A stretch of DNA of 64,000 nucleotides, taken from Lithobates sylvaticus. Lineage: Eukaryota; Chordata; Amphibia; Anura; Ranidae. The notes below the pieces were generated by a model that searched no databases, was not told the origin of the DNA, and saw only the letters and a program-made list of their open reading frames with translations. A program made the position numbers and the translations under genes. The stretch spans positions 87,398,282 through 87,462,281 of the forward strand of contig CM053034.1 of assembly GCA_028564925.1 (NCBI GenBank), written 5' to 3'. Below are positions 22,127-33,300 of this stretch, one piece after another. Every line of letters starts with the position of its first letter. Within the stretch, counting starts at the first letter, position 1.

Positions 22127-25100
22127 ATGGCTGGAAGACCGCCAAGGGGAGGCAGAGCGTGCAGAGCCAAGAACACAGGGCAGGCAGGCTCTGTTTCTAG
22201 TGGACGTGGCCGTGGACGTGGTCGTGCATCGTCATCAGCACGTGGCCATGGGACACGCGCGTCTTTGTTTTCGGCATCTGAACATGTGGAGCCGCATCAT
22301 GCTGAAGGCTTGGTAGAATGGATGACCAAGCCCTCCTCATCCTCCTCATCCTCTCTCACCCAGGCTCAGGGTACTGGCAGAGCAGCTGCCAAGGCGTACT
22401 CAGTGGCATCATCAGCCACCCCTTCCCTAGACCCACCATGTCCTCCTGAGGAGTCCCCCGAACTCTTTGAGCACAGTGTTGGGTACATGCTCCAGGAGGA
22501 TGCCAACGATTCGAAGGCTCGGATGATGATACCCAGCTTGAGGAATCTGGCAGTACTGTTCCACCAGCTGCAGCTTACTGCCAGGTTTGCTCTAGTGGTG
22601 AAGAGGGAGGGGATGATGAGGTCACTGACTCCACGTGGGTGCCTGAAGGGAGAGAGGATGAGGAGGAGGACGAGGAGGAGGAGGATGCGGCGCCACATGT
22701 CCAACGAGGCAGGATGCCCCCTGGAGGCCAGGTAGAGGCCAGCACAGCAACTGTACAACACCGCAGAGCTCCGCCTGTGCAGGGCGCTGCCTCTGCACGT
22801 TATCAGAAAAGTTCTTTGGTGTGGGCCTTTTTTGAGACGAGTGCATCAGATCGCACCACTGCTATTTGCAATATTTGTCTCAAGCGAATCTCGCGTGGCC
22901 AAAACATCAGCCGCTTAGGCACCACAAGCATGACCAGACATATGTCGACCTGCCATGCAGCTCGTTGGCAGGCACACATAAAAGACCCACACCAAAGAAA
23001 CTAAGCGGACCTCTCCTTGCTCCTCATCAGCTGGGATCTCCATCCCCACTACACCTTCAGTCCTCTCTGAAAGCTGCTCTGAGAGGACTGAAGGTGTAGA
23101 ATTAGGTGTGTCACAACCAAGTACTTGCAGTACACCGACGTCCGATTGCAGCAGGCAAATTTCCCTGCCCAGCTGCTGGACCGTAGAAAGAAGTACACTC
23201 CCAGCCATCCACATGCCCAGCGGTTGAATGCTAGCTTGGCTAAATTGCTAGCACTTCAACTGCTGCCTTTTCAGTTGGTAGACTCGGCCCCCTTCCGTGA
23301 GTTTGTTCAATGTGCGGTTCCTCAGTGGCAGGTTCCCAAACGCCACTTTTTCTCACGGAAGGCGATTCCGTCTCTCTACCGGCATGTGGAAGGCAATGTC
23401 CATGCCTCGCTGGACAGGGCGGTCAGCGGTAAGGTGCATATTACCGCTGACTCATGGTCCAGCAGGCATGGACAGGGACGGTACCTGTCTTTCACGGCCC
23501 ATTGGGTCACTCTATTGGCAGCTGGGAGGGATGCAGGACAAGGTGCAGTAGTGTTGGAGGTTGTTCCGCCACCACGCCTCCAAAACGCTACTACTGCTAC
23601 TGGTTGTGACACACCTCTCTCCTCCACCCCCTCCTCTTCTTCTTCCTCCAGTGCTCTGTCCTTGGAACCAGCGGTGCTCCGTAGGCGTACAAGGGGCTAC
23701 GCAAGTACGCAGGCAAAAAGATGCCATGCCGTGCTTGCGCTGGTGTGTTTGGGGGACAGGAGCCACACTGGGCCAGAGGTTCTGGCAGCTCTGCAGGGGC
23801 AGGCCGAGAGGTGGTTGACGCCACGTCAGCTTAAGCCAGGAATGGTCGTTTCTGACAATGGCACCAACCTCCTCTCCGCCCTGCGACAGGGGCAGCTCAC
23901 CCATGTGCCCTGCATGGCTCACGTCCTCAACCTGGTGGTGCAGCGTTTCTTGGGCAGGTTCCCAGGCTTACAGGATGTCCTGAGGCAGGCCAGGAAAGTC
24001 TGTGTGCATTTCCGCCGATCTTATAATGCCAGTGCTCGGCTGACTGAGCTGCAAAAGGAGCTGAACCTGCCCAAGAACCGCCTAATATGTGACATGCCCA
24101 CCAGGTGGAACTCAACGTTGGCCATGCTGCAGCGACTGCACACGCAGCAGAGGGCCATCAATGAGTACCTTTGCGACTACGGCACCAGGACAGGGTCAGG
24201 GAGCTTGGTTTTTTTTCCCCACGTCAGTGGAGCATGATCAGGGATGCATGCACTGTCCTCTCACCATTTGAGGAGGCCACGAGGATGGTGAGCAGTGACA
24301 GTGCATGCATCAGTGACACTGTCCCTCTTGTCCACCTGTTGGAGCATACGCTGCGTGGGATAATGGACAGGGCACTTGAGGCAGAACAGAGGCAGGAAGA
24401 GGAGGACTTCCTTGCCTCTCAAGGCCCCCTTTATCCGGACAGTGTTCCTTCTGTCCCACCCATCACACAGAAGGAGGATGAGGAGGAGGAGGAGGATTGT
24501 GTGAGCATGGAGGTGGAGCCTGGCACTCAGCATCAGCAGCAGCAGTCTTTTAGGGATGATGTACAGTCCCAACAAACCAGTGAACTTGTACGTGGCTGGG
24601 AGGAGGTGGCTGGCGATCATGTCATCCTCAGTGACCAGAAGACTCCGGACCGAATGCCTCAGCTAACCTACGCTGCATGGCTCCCTGATCCTGCAAAGCC
24701 TGCGGAAGGATCCTCGTGTTCTTCGGATCAAGGAGAGGGACCATTACTGGCTGGCCACTCTCCTTGATCCGCGGTACAAGGGTAAGGTTGCGGACCTTAT
24801 CTTGCCGTCGCAGAGGGAGCAGAGGATGAGACATCTCAGGGAGGCCTTGCAGAAAGGTCTGTGCAACGCGTTCCCAGAAACTGGGAGGTTACAAACTCCT
24901 GGTCCTGGGCGACGAGTTGCTGAGGCTTCGGTCAGTAGCAGAAGGAGCGGTGGGGAAGGTGGACGTCTGACCGATGCGTTCAGACAATTTTTTAGTCCGC
25001 AGCCCCAAGGTATGATCGGTTCCAGCAACCTTCGCCAGCGTCTGATATACATGGTGCAGGAATACCTTGGGGCAAGGTCAGACTTGGACACCTTTCCCAC

Positions 25101-25353
25101 CGAAAATCCTCTGGCTTACTGGGTCCTGAGGATGGATCACTGGCCAGAGCTTGCACAGTATGCAATTGAGCTACTGGCCTGTCCTGCCTCCAGCGTTCTT
25201 TCCGAACGCACATTCAGTGCTGCTGGAGGATTTGTCACCGATCATAGGGTGCGCCTGTCCACCGCCTCGGTTGATCGACTGACCTTCATCAAAATGAATC
25301 AGTCTTGGATCACCACCAGCTACCAGGCACCTGAGGCGGATATAACCGAATAA
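22127..25353 (+). pseudogene. BED-finger hAT transposase (ZBED-like), broken
   Basis: Cut-and-paste transposase. The start at 22127 (MAGRPPRGGRACRAK) lies 27 bp after the last repeat's CAG. Residues 1-50 are Arg/Gly-rich (SGRGRGRGRASSSARG), and an acidic stretch follows. The BED zinc finger (22800-22985) reads SLVWAFFETSASDRTTAICN, then ICLK and TRHMSTCH. The RNase-H-like core (23125-24237) has ITADSWSS (first Asp), VVSDNGTNLLSAL (second Asp) and HVPCMAHVLNLVV. 24171-24767 continues with LSPFEEATRM. The dimerisation end (24802-25353) has YAIELLACPASSVLSERTFS (catalytic Glu). Frames change at about 22511, between 22985 and 23125, near 24230 and near 24760, so at least four indels. About 1,070 residues, long for hAT, mainly from low-complexity inserts. 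Confidence 0.92.
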
Positions 25354-25439
25354 TTTTTAATGTCACATCCCTTCAAGACTGCCTATGCTGATGCTGAGTG
25401 ACTGTCCTCTTATGTTCACTGACTATCCTCTTCCTCCTC

Positions 25440-26090
25440 CTCAATGATCCATGCCACCACACCAGTGCCTAAGGCACAATTTTTCAGCCCCTGTTTAACA
25501 GGGGCGTGTACATACAATTTTTATAAAAAAATGCTTCGCAACACGTGTGACTGCTGTGCTCCAAGTACAGTATCTGTGAGGGGTTGCAGTGTTGTGGCAC
25601 CAGCACCAGTGCCTAAGGCACAATTTTTCAGCCCCTGTTTAACAGGGGCGTGTACTTACAATTTTTTAAAAAAAATGCTTCGCAACACGTGTGACTGCTG
25701 TGCTCCAAGTACAGTATCTGTGAGGGGTTGCAGTGTTGTGGCACCAGCACCAGTGCCTAAGGCACAATTTTTCAGCCCTGTTTAACAGGGGCGTGTACTT
25801 ACAATTTTTTTTTTAAAAAATGCTTCGCAACACGTGTGACTGCTGTGCTCCAAGTACAGTATCTGTGAGGGGTTGCAGTGTTGTGGCACCAGCACCAGTG
25901 CCTAAGGCACAATTTTTCAGCCCCTGTTTAACAGGGGCGGGGTACTTACAATTTTTTAAAAAAATGCTTCGCAACACGTGTGACTGCTGTGCTCCAAGTA
26001 CAGTATCTGTGAGGGGTTGCAGTGTTGTGGCACCAGCACCAGTGCCTAAGGCACAATTTTTCAGCCCCTGTTTAACAGGGGCGGGTAATT
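25440..26090 (+). repeat. Tandem array of about 145-bp units, 4.5 copies
   Basis: Units start CAGTGCCTAAGGCAC near 25463, 25607, 25751, 25897 and 26040. Each contains CCCCTGTTTAACAGGGG, a short perfect hairpin, a poly-T/A stretch and GCTTCGCAACACGTGTGAC. Copies are nearly identical, so the array is young. It follows the transposase stop directly. Open frames through it arise because the unit is nearly a multiple of three. Confidence 0.92.
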
Positions 26091-26745
26091 ACAAATCTTG
26101 ATCTAATAGTTCACAGCAGGGCCCATTCCTGCGCCCACCAAGAGTAACTATGAGGGCCTACAGTCTTGTGGCAACACCGTCCACCACCACCGCCAAAGGC
26201 CCAATTTTTCTGCCCTGTTCATCAGGTGCTTGCAATTACAAATCTTGATCTAATAACTCACAGCAGGGCCCATTCCTGCGCCCACCAAGAGTAACTATGA
26301 GGGCCTACAGTCTTGTGGCAACACCATCCACCACCACCGCCAAAGGCCCAATTTTTCTGCCCTGTTCATCAGGTGCTTGCAATTACAAATCTTGATCTAA
26401 TAACTCACAGCAGGGCCCATTCCTGCGACCACCAAGAGTAACTGTGAGAGCTTACAGTCTTGTGGCAACACCGTCCACCACCACCGCCAAAGGCCCAATT
26501 TTTCTGCCCTGTTCATCAGGTGCTTGCAATTACAAATCTTGATCTAATAACTCACAGCAGGGCCATTCCTGCGCCCACCAAGAGTAACTGTGAGAGCTTA
26601 CAGTCTTGTGGCAACACCGTCCACCACCACCACCACCACCCCCAATTTTTCTGCCCTGTTCAACAGGTGCATGCAATTACAAATCTTGATCTATTAACTC
26701 ACAGCAGGGCCCATTCCTGTGCCCACCAGTCTTGTGGCTACACCA
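26091..26745 (+). repeat. Second tandem array of about 147-bp units, 4.4 copies
   Basis: Units start ACAAATCTTGATCTAATA at about 26091, 26238, 26385, 26534 and 26679. Each carries CAGCAGGGCCCATTCCTG and a CCACCACCACCGCC stretch. The units contain TTTTTCTGCCCTGTTCA, like TTTTTCAGCCCCTGTTTA of the first array, so the two arrays probably descend from one ancestor. Confidence 0.9.
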
Positions 26746-26769
26746 ACATCTAATAGGGCAAATTTCTGC

Positions 26770-27149
26770 AGAGTATATACGCCAGGCCCCTACTTTCAAA
26801 CATCCAACTTACAAACGACTCCTACTTGCAAATGGAAAGAGAAAACAGGAAGTGAGAGGAAATCTACCCCTAGGAAGGGAAATTCTATCCTGTTAGATTT
26901 AATTTGGGAAAAAGGTATCTCCTCTCTACTGATACTTTATCACCAATCCTTGTTTCAATTAAAACCCCACTTTTTCCAAAAACATTTGTCATTGGGACGG
27001 AAAGTGAGGTGACATGTTCTGAACAGATGTGCAAAGACAGCAAATGTTACAGGGGTGATAACCCTCCCTATGTTCTCCAAAAAGCTTAAAAATAGATTTT
27101 TTTGGGATGGAGCTACACTTCATAATGTACCTGTTCAGATTCTACTTAA
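26770..27149 (+). repeat. Dispersed frog repeat interrupted by a TTAA element
   Basis: Non-coding stretch (CCAACTTACAAACGACTCCT, GGAAGTGAGAGGAAATCTAC) ending ...TTCTACTTAA. After the TTAA element it resumes at 28132 with GAACAAACCTAAAG, so the uninterrupted text was CTACTTAAGAACAAACC. I recognise it only as a dispersed amphibian repeat. Confidence 0.55.
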
Positions 27150-28127
27150 CCACTTCAGCCCCGGACCAATTGGCAGCCAAAGGACCAGGCCCCTTTTTGC
27201 AATTCGGCACTGCGTCGCTTTAACTAACAATTGCGCGGTCATGCGACGTGGCTCCAAAACAAAATTGGCGTCCTTTTTTTCCCACAAATAGAGCTTTCTT
27301 TTGGTGGTATTTTATCGCCCCTGCGGTTTTTATTTTTTGCGCTATAAACAAAAATAGAGCGACAATTTTGAAAAAAATGCAATATTTTTTACTTTTTGCT
27401 ATAATAAATATCCCCAAAAAATATATAAAAAAACATTTTTTTTCCTCAGTTTAGGCCGATACGTATTCTTCTACATATTTTTGGTAAAAAAAATCGCAAT
27501 TAGCGATTATTGATTAGTTTGCGCAAAAGTTATAGCGTTTACAAAATAGGGGATAGTTTTATAGCATTTTTATTAATATTTTTTTTTTTATTAGTAATGG
27601 CGGCGATCAGCGATTTTTATTGTGACTGCGACATTTTGGCGGACACATCGGACATTTTTGACACATTTTGGGACATTTGTCATTTATACAGAAATCAGTG
27701 CTATTTAAATAGCACTGATTCCTATGTAAATGACAGTTGTAGTTAGGGGGTTAACCACAAGGGGGCGGGGAGGAGTCAGTGTGACGTGATGTGTTGTGTT
27801 TACTGTAGGGGGGCGTGGCTGTACGTCTGACGTCATTGATCGGCGTTCCCGATGACAGGGAACCGCCGATCACTGACAGTCAGTGTAGGAAGCGCGGGGA
27901 GAGGTTTGTTTTACATAGACCTCTCCCGTTCTTCCGCTCCGTAACCCGATCGCGGGATACCAGCGGCGATCGGGTCCGCTGGTCCCGCGGCCGGGGTCAC
28001 GGAGCTCCCGACCGGGTCGCGAGCGCGACCCACGGGCAGGCACATGCACGATCACGTATATATACGTGATTCTGCCTGCCCGTGCCATTCTGCTGACGTA
28101 TATATGCAGTGGCCGGTCGGGAAGCGG
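27150..28127 (+). mobile_element. Complete TTAA-flanked MITE, 978 bp
   Basis: Flanked by TTAA at 27146-27149 and 28128-28131. The left end is CCACTTCAGCCCCGGACCA. The right end read inward is CCGCTTCCCGACCGGCCAC, giving imperfect inverted termini of about 17 bp. No transposase. Conserved blocks are GGCACTGCG, AATTGCGCGGTCATGCGA, AATAGAGCTTTCTTTTGGTG and GCGCTATAAA, then a GC-rich right third with CGATC motifs. This is the best reference copy in the window. piggyBac and Kolobok both use TTAA, and the family cannot be fixed from ends alone. Confidence 0.85.
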
Positions 28128-28131
28128 TTAA

Positions 28132-28569
28132 GAACAAACCTAAAGCCGCAAGTGGTTTTAAATGGCTTCTTTTTTTTCCTTTACAAATGTCATTTTGTGC
28201 AAGGACAGTTCTAAACACGGGAAACACATGCCACTTCACAGGCATACTTTAGACACCCCCCAGGGACCATATTTAAAGGAAAATTTCACTTTTTTTTTTT
28301 CACTTTATGCATCATTAAAATGACTGCTCCCGAAAAAACGTTAGTTTTTAAAAGTTCTTTTTGCATTGATATATGTCCCCTGGGGCAGGACCCGGGTCCC
28401 CAAACCTGTTTTATGACATTAACATGCATATTGGCCGTTGTAATTAGCACTTTTGATTTCGAACGTTCGCGTCTATTATAACGTATAGGGTTCGAAAATT
28501 CGCGCGAACTTTCGGTCCGTTCGAAGGTTCTGGTGCGAACCGAACCCGGGGGTGTTCGGCTCATCCCTA
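28132..28569 (+). repeat. hAT right-end region
   Basis: Ends TTCGGCTCATCCCTA, the inverse of TAGGGATGAGC. Landmarks include ACGGGAAACACATGCC, CTCCCGAAAAAACG and TGTCCCCTGGGGCAGGACCC, and a TTCGAA/CGCGAA-rich last 110 bp. Related sequence occurs at 9450-9762 and 31079-31295, and a similar block sits in the B palindromes of 48398-55921. Confidence 0.85.
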
Positions 28570-29244
28570 GTCGGGAGATTTATTTGGCATAATAATTCTG
28601 TTAGCAGGAGTTGGCTGTGGGGTTGAGGTATCATTTTTAAGGCTGTATAGGGACTTGTAGTAATTGTTAAATGCATTGGCTATCCCTTGGGGGTCTTGGA
28701 TTTTGACCTTGGATGTGGGGTGAAAAATAAATGGAATCTTGGCCCTGGTGCAAAGGCCACAAAGTCTCATGGCCATGCGTTTGCCTGCTTTGTTGCTAGT
28801 GGAATATGAGTAGCCATTTTCAAAGGATTCTAGTAGTAAGGACCTGAGTTCTTGCCTTAGGGCCAGGAGTTTCAGTTTGAGGGGGTGGGATGGTGTCAGT
28901 TTGTTGAGGGATTCAGTGGACTCTAATTGTGAGATTACCTCGTCAATTCGCTGTGTCCTCCTCTTTTTTGCCTGAGACCCCAGTTTCATCAACACCCCTC
29001 TAATGAACGATTTGTGGGCCATCCACAGAGTTGCGGCTTTCTCCACTGAGCCAACATTGTGCTGGAAATATTCATCTATCTGACATTGAATCTTCTCTGC
29101 GTAGGGAGGAGATTTCATTAGAAATGTATAAGCCCTCAATAACTTTGTGAGTTTGGGTGAGTTACTTGAATCAATTGTTAGATAGGAGCATGGTCCGACC
29201 ACATTATCAGTTCTATAGTTGAAGCAGAGATTCATTGGAGTAGC
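28570..29244 (-). pseudogene. LINE no. 2 ORF2, region between endonuclease and RT
   Basis: The open frame 29247-28570 covers the linker of ORF2: DNVVGPCSYLTIDSS, then LWMAHKSFIRGVLMKLGSQA, a conserved L1/Tx1 motif (W...K...RG......), then NAFNNYYKSLYSLKND (the F..YY..LY motif before the RT). It has no internal stop and ends exactly at the hAT target duplication. It overlaps the endonuclease frame at its start by a frame change near 29240. Confidence 0.85.
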
Positions 29245-29866
29245 CACTTATCCATCAGGAAGTAATCAATCCTAGAATAAGAATTATGTACAGTGGAGTG
29301 GAAAGTGAAGTCTTTCTCAGTGGTGTAATGGCATCTCCACACATCGTATAACTCATTTGCTAGGATAAAGTGGTGCATCGCGGAGGTGTGCCTCAGGTTC
29401 CTATTTGTGGTGTCAAGGTGGTAATCTGGAGTGATGTTGAAGTCTCTGCATAGAATTATAGAGCCCTTTTGGGCTTTACAGGTTTTTCTCAGTTTGTTTA
29501 GGAATGAAATTTGCTGAGAATTCGGGGCGTATAGACAGACCAATGTGTATGGGGCTGAGTTCAGTGTGCATACCAGGATCAGATAGCGTCCGTTATGATC
29601 TGGGATTTGTTTCACTAGTTGGAAGTCAATAGTATTTTTGACAGCTATCAAGACTCCACGTTTCTTTTCTGAGCTACTGGCTAGGAATACATGGTGGAAG
29701 GAGTTGTGTTTGATCGAGGGGATTGCAGTGTCCTTAAAGTGCACTTCTTGTGCACAGACAATATCGCTATTCAGTTTTAGGGCTGTTTAGGGATGTTTGC
29801 CAGAGGGAGGTTCTCTTGGCTGGATGGTTCAGCCCTTTAGTGTTAATAGATGTTATTTTAATGCCC
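29232..29866 (-). pseudogene. LINE no. 2 ORF2, endonuclease domain
   Basis: The likely start at 29866 reads MGIKITSINTKGLNHPAKRT, the endonuclease N-terminus with the metal-binding Asn. A frame change near 29770 leads to VCAQEVHFKDTAI (QE..H motif with the catalytic Glu). Then come KKRGVLIAVKNT, GRYLILVC, YAPNSQQISFLNKL, GSIILCRDFNITPDY (GDFN position, here RDFN), VWRCHYTTEKDFTFHS and YSRIDYFLMD. The domain is almost complete. Confidence 0.85.
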
Positions 29867-30349
29867 ATTGTGGGTAATGTGTGTGCTGGATGTAGCTGTA
29901 CTCATTTGTTGGCGGCTTTTGGCTCTGGATAGGCAAGACGTTGGCTCTTCATCTGTAGGTTTAGATGTCATCATTTCGGTGTAGGAGCTGCACATGGGTT
30001 GTGGGATTAGATGCATACTAGGGAGAAGGAAAAAATATAAACAAACTGAAACAACGAAAAACAAAGAAAGAAATGCGCAGCTGGAGGTACTTGTGTACAG
30101 CTGCATAATCTGGGGAAGGGATATAAGTTCAAATAGGTTAGGCACTGCAGCCGCAGAACATTCGAAGGGCGAGGTTTCTCAGGCTTTTTCAGGGGGTGAG
30201 GGACCCTTCAGAATTTGGGTTGGAAGTTTCGGTTAGATTTGTGCCACAGAGGGGGAATTGGACCCAGAGTGTTCCGGGGTTTTGATGTGGGTGGCAGGTC
30301 AGGAAAAATTCCCCACTCATTTACTAAGGCAAGGCCAGCCTCAAGCAAG

Positions 30350-31074
30350 TTTTTTTTTTGATTGCACTTTAGTGTAAATATGAAATCTCGGGTCTTTTTG
30401 ACCCCAGATCTCATATTTAAGGGGTCCTGTCATGCTTTTTTTTCTATTACAAGGGATGTTTACATTCCTTGTAATAGGAATAAAAATTACACATTTTTTT
30501 TTAAAAGAACAGTGTAAAAATAAAAGGTAAAATAAATACAAAAAAATTTTAACGTGCCCCGTCCTGCCGATCTCACGTGCAGAAGCGAACGCATACGTGA
30601 AAACGACACATGTGAGATATTGCCACGATCGGTAGAGCGAGAGCAATAATTCTAGCCCTAGAACTCCTCTGTAACTCAACATGCAACCTGTAGAAGTTTT
30701 TAAACTTCGCCTATGGAAATTTTTAAGGGTAAAAGTTTGTCGCCATTCCACGAGCGGGCATATTTTTGCGTGACATGTAGGGTATCAATTTACTCAGCGT
30801 AACATTATCTTTTACAGTATAAAAAAATAATTGGGCTAACTTTACTGTTGTCTTATTTTTTCATTCAAAAAAGTGTATTTCTTCCAAAAAGTGCGCTTGT
30901 AAGACCACTGCGCAAATATGGTGTGATAGAAAGTATTGCAACGACTGCTATTTTATTCTCTATGGTGTTATAAAAAATTTCTAATGTTTGGGGGTTCTAG
31001 GTAATTTTCTAGCAAAAAAATTTTTTTTAACTTGTAAACAACAAATCTCAGAAAGAGGCTCGGCCCTTAAGTGG
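30350..31074 (-). repeat. TTAA-flanked MITE, partial reversed copy
   Basis: Ends at 31074 with CCTTAAGTGG before TTAA (31075-31078). Internal matches are AAGGGATGTTTACATTCCTT (near 30450), the AGAGCGAGAGCAATAATTCT block (near 30630) and ATTTTCTAGCAAA. It interrupts a hAT end that continues at 31079. Confidence 0.7.
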
Positions 31075-31078
31075 TTAA

Positions 31079-31295
31079 AATCACCTCTCCCGAAAAAAAC
31101 AACAGTTTTAAAAACTTTTTTTGCATTGATACATGTCCCCTGGGGCATTACCTGGGTCCCCGAACACTCTTCATGGCAATAATTTGCATATAAAAAATTA
31201 GCACTTTTGATTTTTCACATTTGTGTCCCATAGACTTTAGCAGTGTTCCCATGTTCGAACAAATTTTGTGTTTGGGTGTTTGGCTCATCCCTACT
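31079..31295 (+). repeat. hAT right-end fragment
   Basis: Ends GTTTGGCTCATCCCTA and contains CTCCCGAAAAAAAC and TGTCCCCTGGGGCATTACC, like 28310-28569. No matching left end is visible nearby. Confidence 0.75.
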
Positions 31296-31540
31296 GCTAA
31301 TGTTACCGTTGTCATTACTAAAATCTTGTATATAGTTCCTTATCATCGCCTCCAAGAGCTTGAATACAATTGATGTTAGGCTAACTGGTCTGTAATTCCC
31401 AGGGATGTATCTTGGCCCTTTTTAAAATATTGGTGCTACATTGGCTTTTCTTCAATCAGCTGGTACCCTTCCAGTCAGGAGTAGACTGTTCGTAAAAATT
31501 AGGAACAATGGTCTGGCAATTACTTGACTGAGCTCCTTAA
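31296..31540 (-). pseudogene. CR1-like LINE reverse transcriptase fragment, part 2
   Basis: On the minus strand this reads ELSQVIARPLFLIFTNSLLT with GRVPAD*RKANVAPIFKKG, then, after a frame change, GNYRPVSLTSIVFKLLEAMI. These are classic CR1/jockey-type RT motifs (NYRPVSLTS...K.LE). It is contiguous in coding sense with 34272-34494 once the TTAA element between them is removed. A stop and a frameshift show it is dead. Confidence 0.8.
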
Positions 31541-32284
31541 CCACTTTAGCCCCGGAGGATTTGGCTGCGCAATGACCAAAGCACTTTTTACAATTTGGCA
31601 CTGCGCTGCTTTAACTGGTAATTGCGCGTTCATGCAATGTTGTACCCAAACAAAATTTGTGTCCTTTTTTTCCCACAAATAGAGATTTCTTTTGATGGTA
31701 TTTGATTGCCTGTGCGATTTTTATTTTTTGCGATATAAATGGAAAATTTAGAAAAAAAAATGTATTTTCTAGTTTTTGTTATAAAAAAATTGAATAAACT
31801 CAATTTTAGTCATACATTTAGGCCAAAATTTATTCAGCCACCTATATTTGGTAAAAAAAATGTCAATAAGCGTATATTGGTTTGGGCAAAAGTTATAGCC
31901 TCTACAAACTAGGGTACATTTTCTGGAATTTACGCAGCTTTTAGTTTATGACTACATCTCATTTCTTGAGGTGCTAAAATGGTAGGGCAGTACAACCCCC
32001 CCCCCCCCCAAAATATGACCCCATTTTGGAGAGTAGACATCCCAAGGAAATTTCTGAGAGGCATGTTGAGCCCATTGAATATTTTTTTTTCAAGTGATTG
32101 AAAAATGACAAAAAAATTACACAAAGTTGTCACTAAATGATATATTGCTCACACATGCCATGGTTATATGTGGAATTACACCCCAAAATACATTCTGCTG
32201 CTTCTTCTGAGTACGGTGATACCACATGTGTGAGACTTTTTGGGAGCCTAGCCGTGTACAGGACCCCAAAAACTAATCACTACC

Positions 32285-33300
32285 TTCAGACTTTCTATGA
32301 GGAAAGGGAGGGGTATAGGGCTCCAGCGGTGCCTGCGATCCTGCTCCTTAGTTTAAGTCGTGATGGAGGGCTCAGGAAAAGGACTTGTAGTCCTCTGAGA
32401 ATTGGAAGAGACTCCACCGCATCCAGCGGGCATTGTGTTCCTCCTCCTTTCCTCTCAGGGCAGCTGTGAGCCGTACCATCCGTTGGATATCACATACCCT
32501 CGCAAACCATTGGGAAACTGCCGGTGGAGACTGTTGTTTCCACACACTGGGGACACATGCCCTTGCCGTGCTCAGAAGGTGTTTCAGCAGGGATCTATGA
32601 TACTGCCTTCCAGATAGGTGGGTCAAGAGTATTGCTGCTGGGTTATCCTGAAGGGCGACATCCGTGAGTTTGTGAATGATCTGAAGAACTTGTCTCCAGA
32701 AAGTGGTCAGGACTGGACACTCCCAGAAAATGTGCAGTAATGTGCCATTTTGAGTGCCACATCTCCAACAAAGTGGGCTATGTCCTGAGTATATGGCAGC
32801 CAAAACTGTGGGCGTCCTGTACCATTGTGTCAAAATTTTATATGTGATCTCCTGGTATTTACTACTTATAGAGGACTTGTGGGCAAAGGTGAGTATGTGG
32901 GTCTTTTGTTTCTCAGTAAACGTGATGTCGAGGTCTCTCTCCCACCTCCTTAAGTATGGGGGGTTGTGCTGGAATGTATGGGTGAGTAGGATATTATATG
33001 AATAGGAAATAGATTTCCGTATAGGTTCCGTTCCCAAACACAGTCCTTCAAGCGGCATTGGTTGTCTCCGAAAACTTCCCACCTCCGGAAGGGATTTGAG
33101 GAAGTGGGTGAGTTGCAATAACCTCCAGCCACCCAGGGAGGAAGAACTCAAATCAGGATAAATGTTGGAAGGGTCGCGCCACTCCGAAGTACCCAAAAAG
33201 GAGGAGGCTCTGATTAAGCTCTGGTCCTGTTGGAGCCAGAATGCTCTGTCAGAAATACCCGGTGTGAAGTTTGGATGGCCGATCTTGAGGCTTTCTAAGG
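32285..33300 (-). pseudogene. L1/Tx1-type LINE no. 3, ORF2 C-terminal fragment
   Basis: The open frame 33196-32372, extendable upstream to about 33290 (LESLKIGHPNFTPGISDRAF), encodes the ORF2 C-terminus. It includes LTQWYRTPTVLAAIYSG, CWRCGTQNGTLLHIFWECP and a helical tail. It has no stop over about 300 residues, which suggests a fairly recent 5'-truncated insertion. It resembles the C-terminal regions at 13617-14806 and 40357-41052. No target duplication was found because both flanks are repeat sequence. Confidence 0.85.

Larger units (their letters stand above)
15688..28569 (+). mobile_element. 12.9 kb hAT transposon with minisatellite leader
   Basis: Bounded by the 8-bp duplication gtcgggag (15680-15687 and 28570-28577), diagnostic for hAT-type integration. 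It interrupts LINE no. 2 ORF2. Both ends begin TAGGGATG(G/A)GC inward. Order inside: hairpin cluster (15698-15961), TATA box (15992), leader, 6 kb minisatellite (16140-22100), BED/hAT transposase (22127-25353, broken), tandem arrays (25440-26090 and 26091-26745), an old dispersed repeat (about 26770-27149 and 28132-28160) split by a TTAA element (27150-28127), and the right-end region. Typical hAT elements are 2.5-5 kb, so this one is greatly enlarged by satellite growth. The transposase is decayed, so it could now move only by help from another copy. Confidence 0.9.
9763..30345 (-). mobile_element. L1/Tx1-type LINE no. 2, minus strand, split by three later insertion events
   Basis: The LINE 3' end lies at about 9763 (TTCAATATTTTTATTGAATT, like the 3' end at 38941 of the full-length LINE). 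Its 3' UTR resumes after TTAA elements (12051-12093) and after a solo LTR (13211-13610). ORF2 runs leftward-reading from about 29866 to 13617. The hAT element at 15688-28569 sits between its linker region and the RT. Host pieces rejoin cleanly at each insertion once target duplications are removed. The 5' boundary near 30345 is approximate, and no ORF1 is recognisable, so the copy is probably 5'-truncated. Segments 13207-13610 and 29900-30345 are UTR or spacer without genes. Confidence 0.8.

Noticed and set aside
22366-22846. Antisense frames across the transposase N-terminus
   Set aside because: They are shadows of GC- and CT-rich low-complexity coding sequence. The sense strand has the BED finger.
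25444-26101. Open frames of 93-113 residues after the transposase
   Set aside because: They translate the 145-bp tandem units repeatedly, and the frames break where unit length shifts. Not a protein gene.
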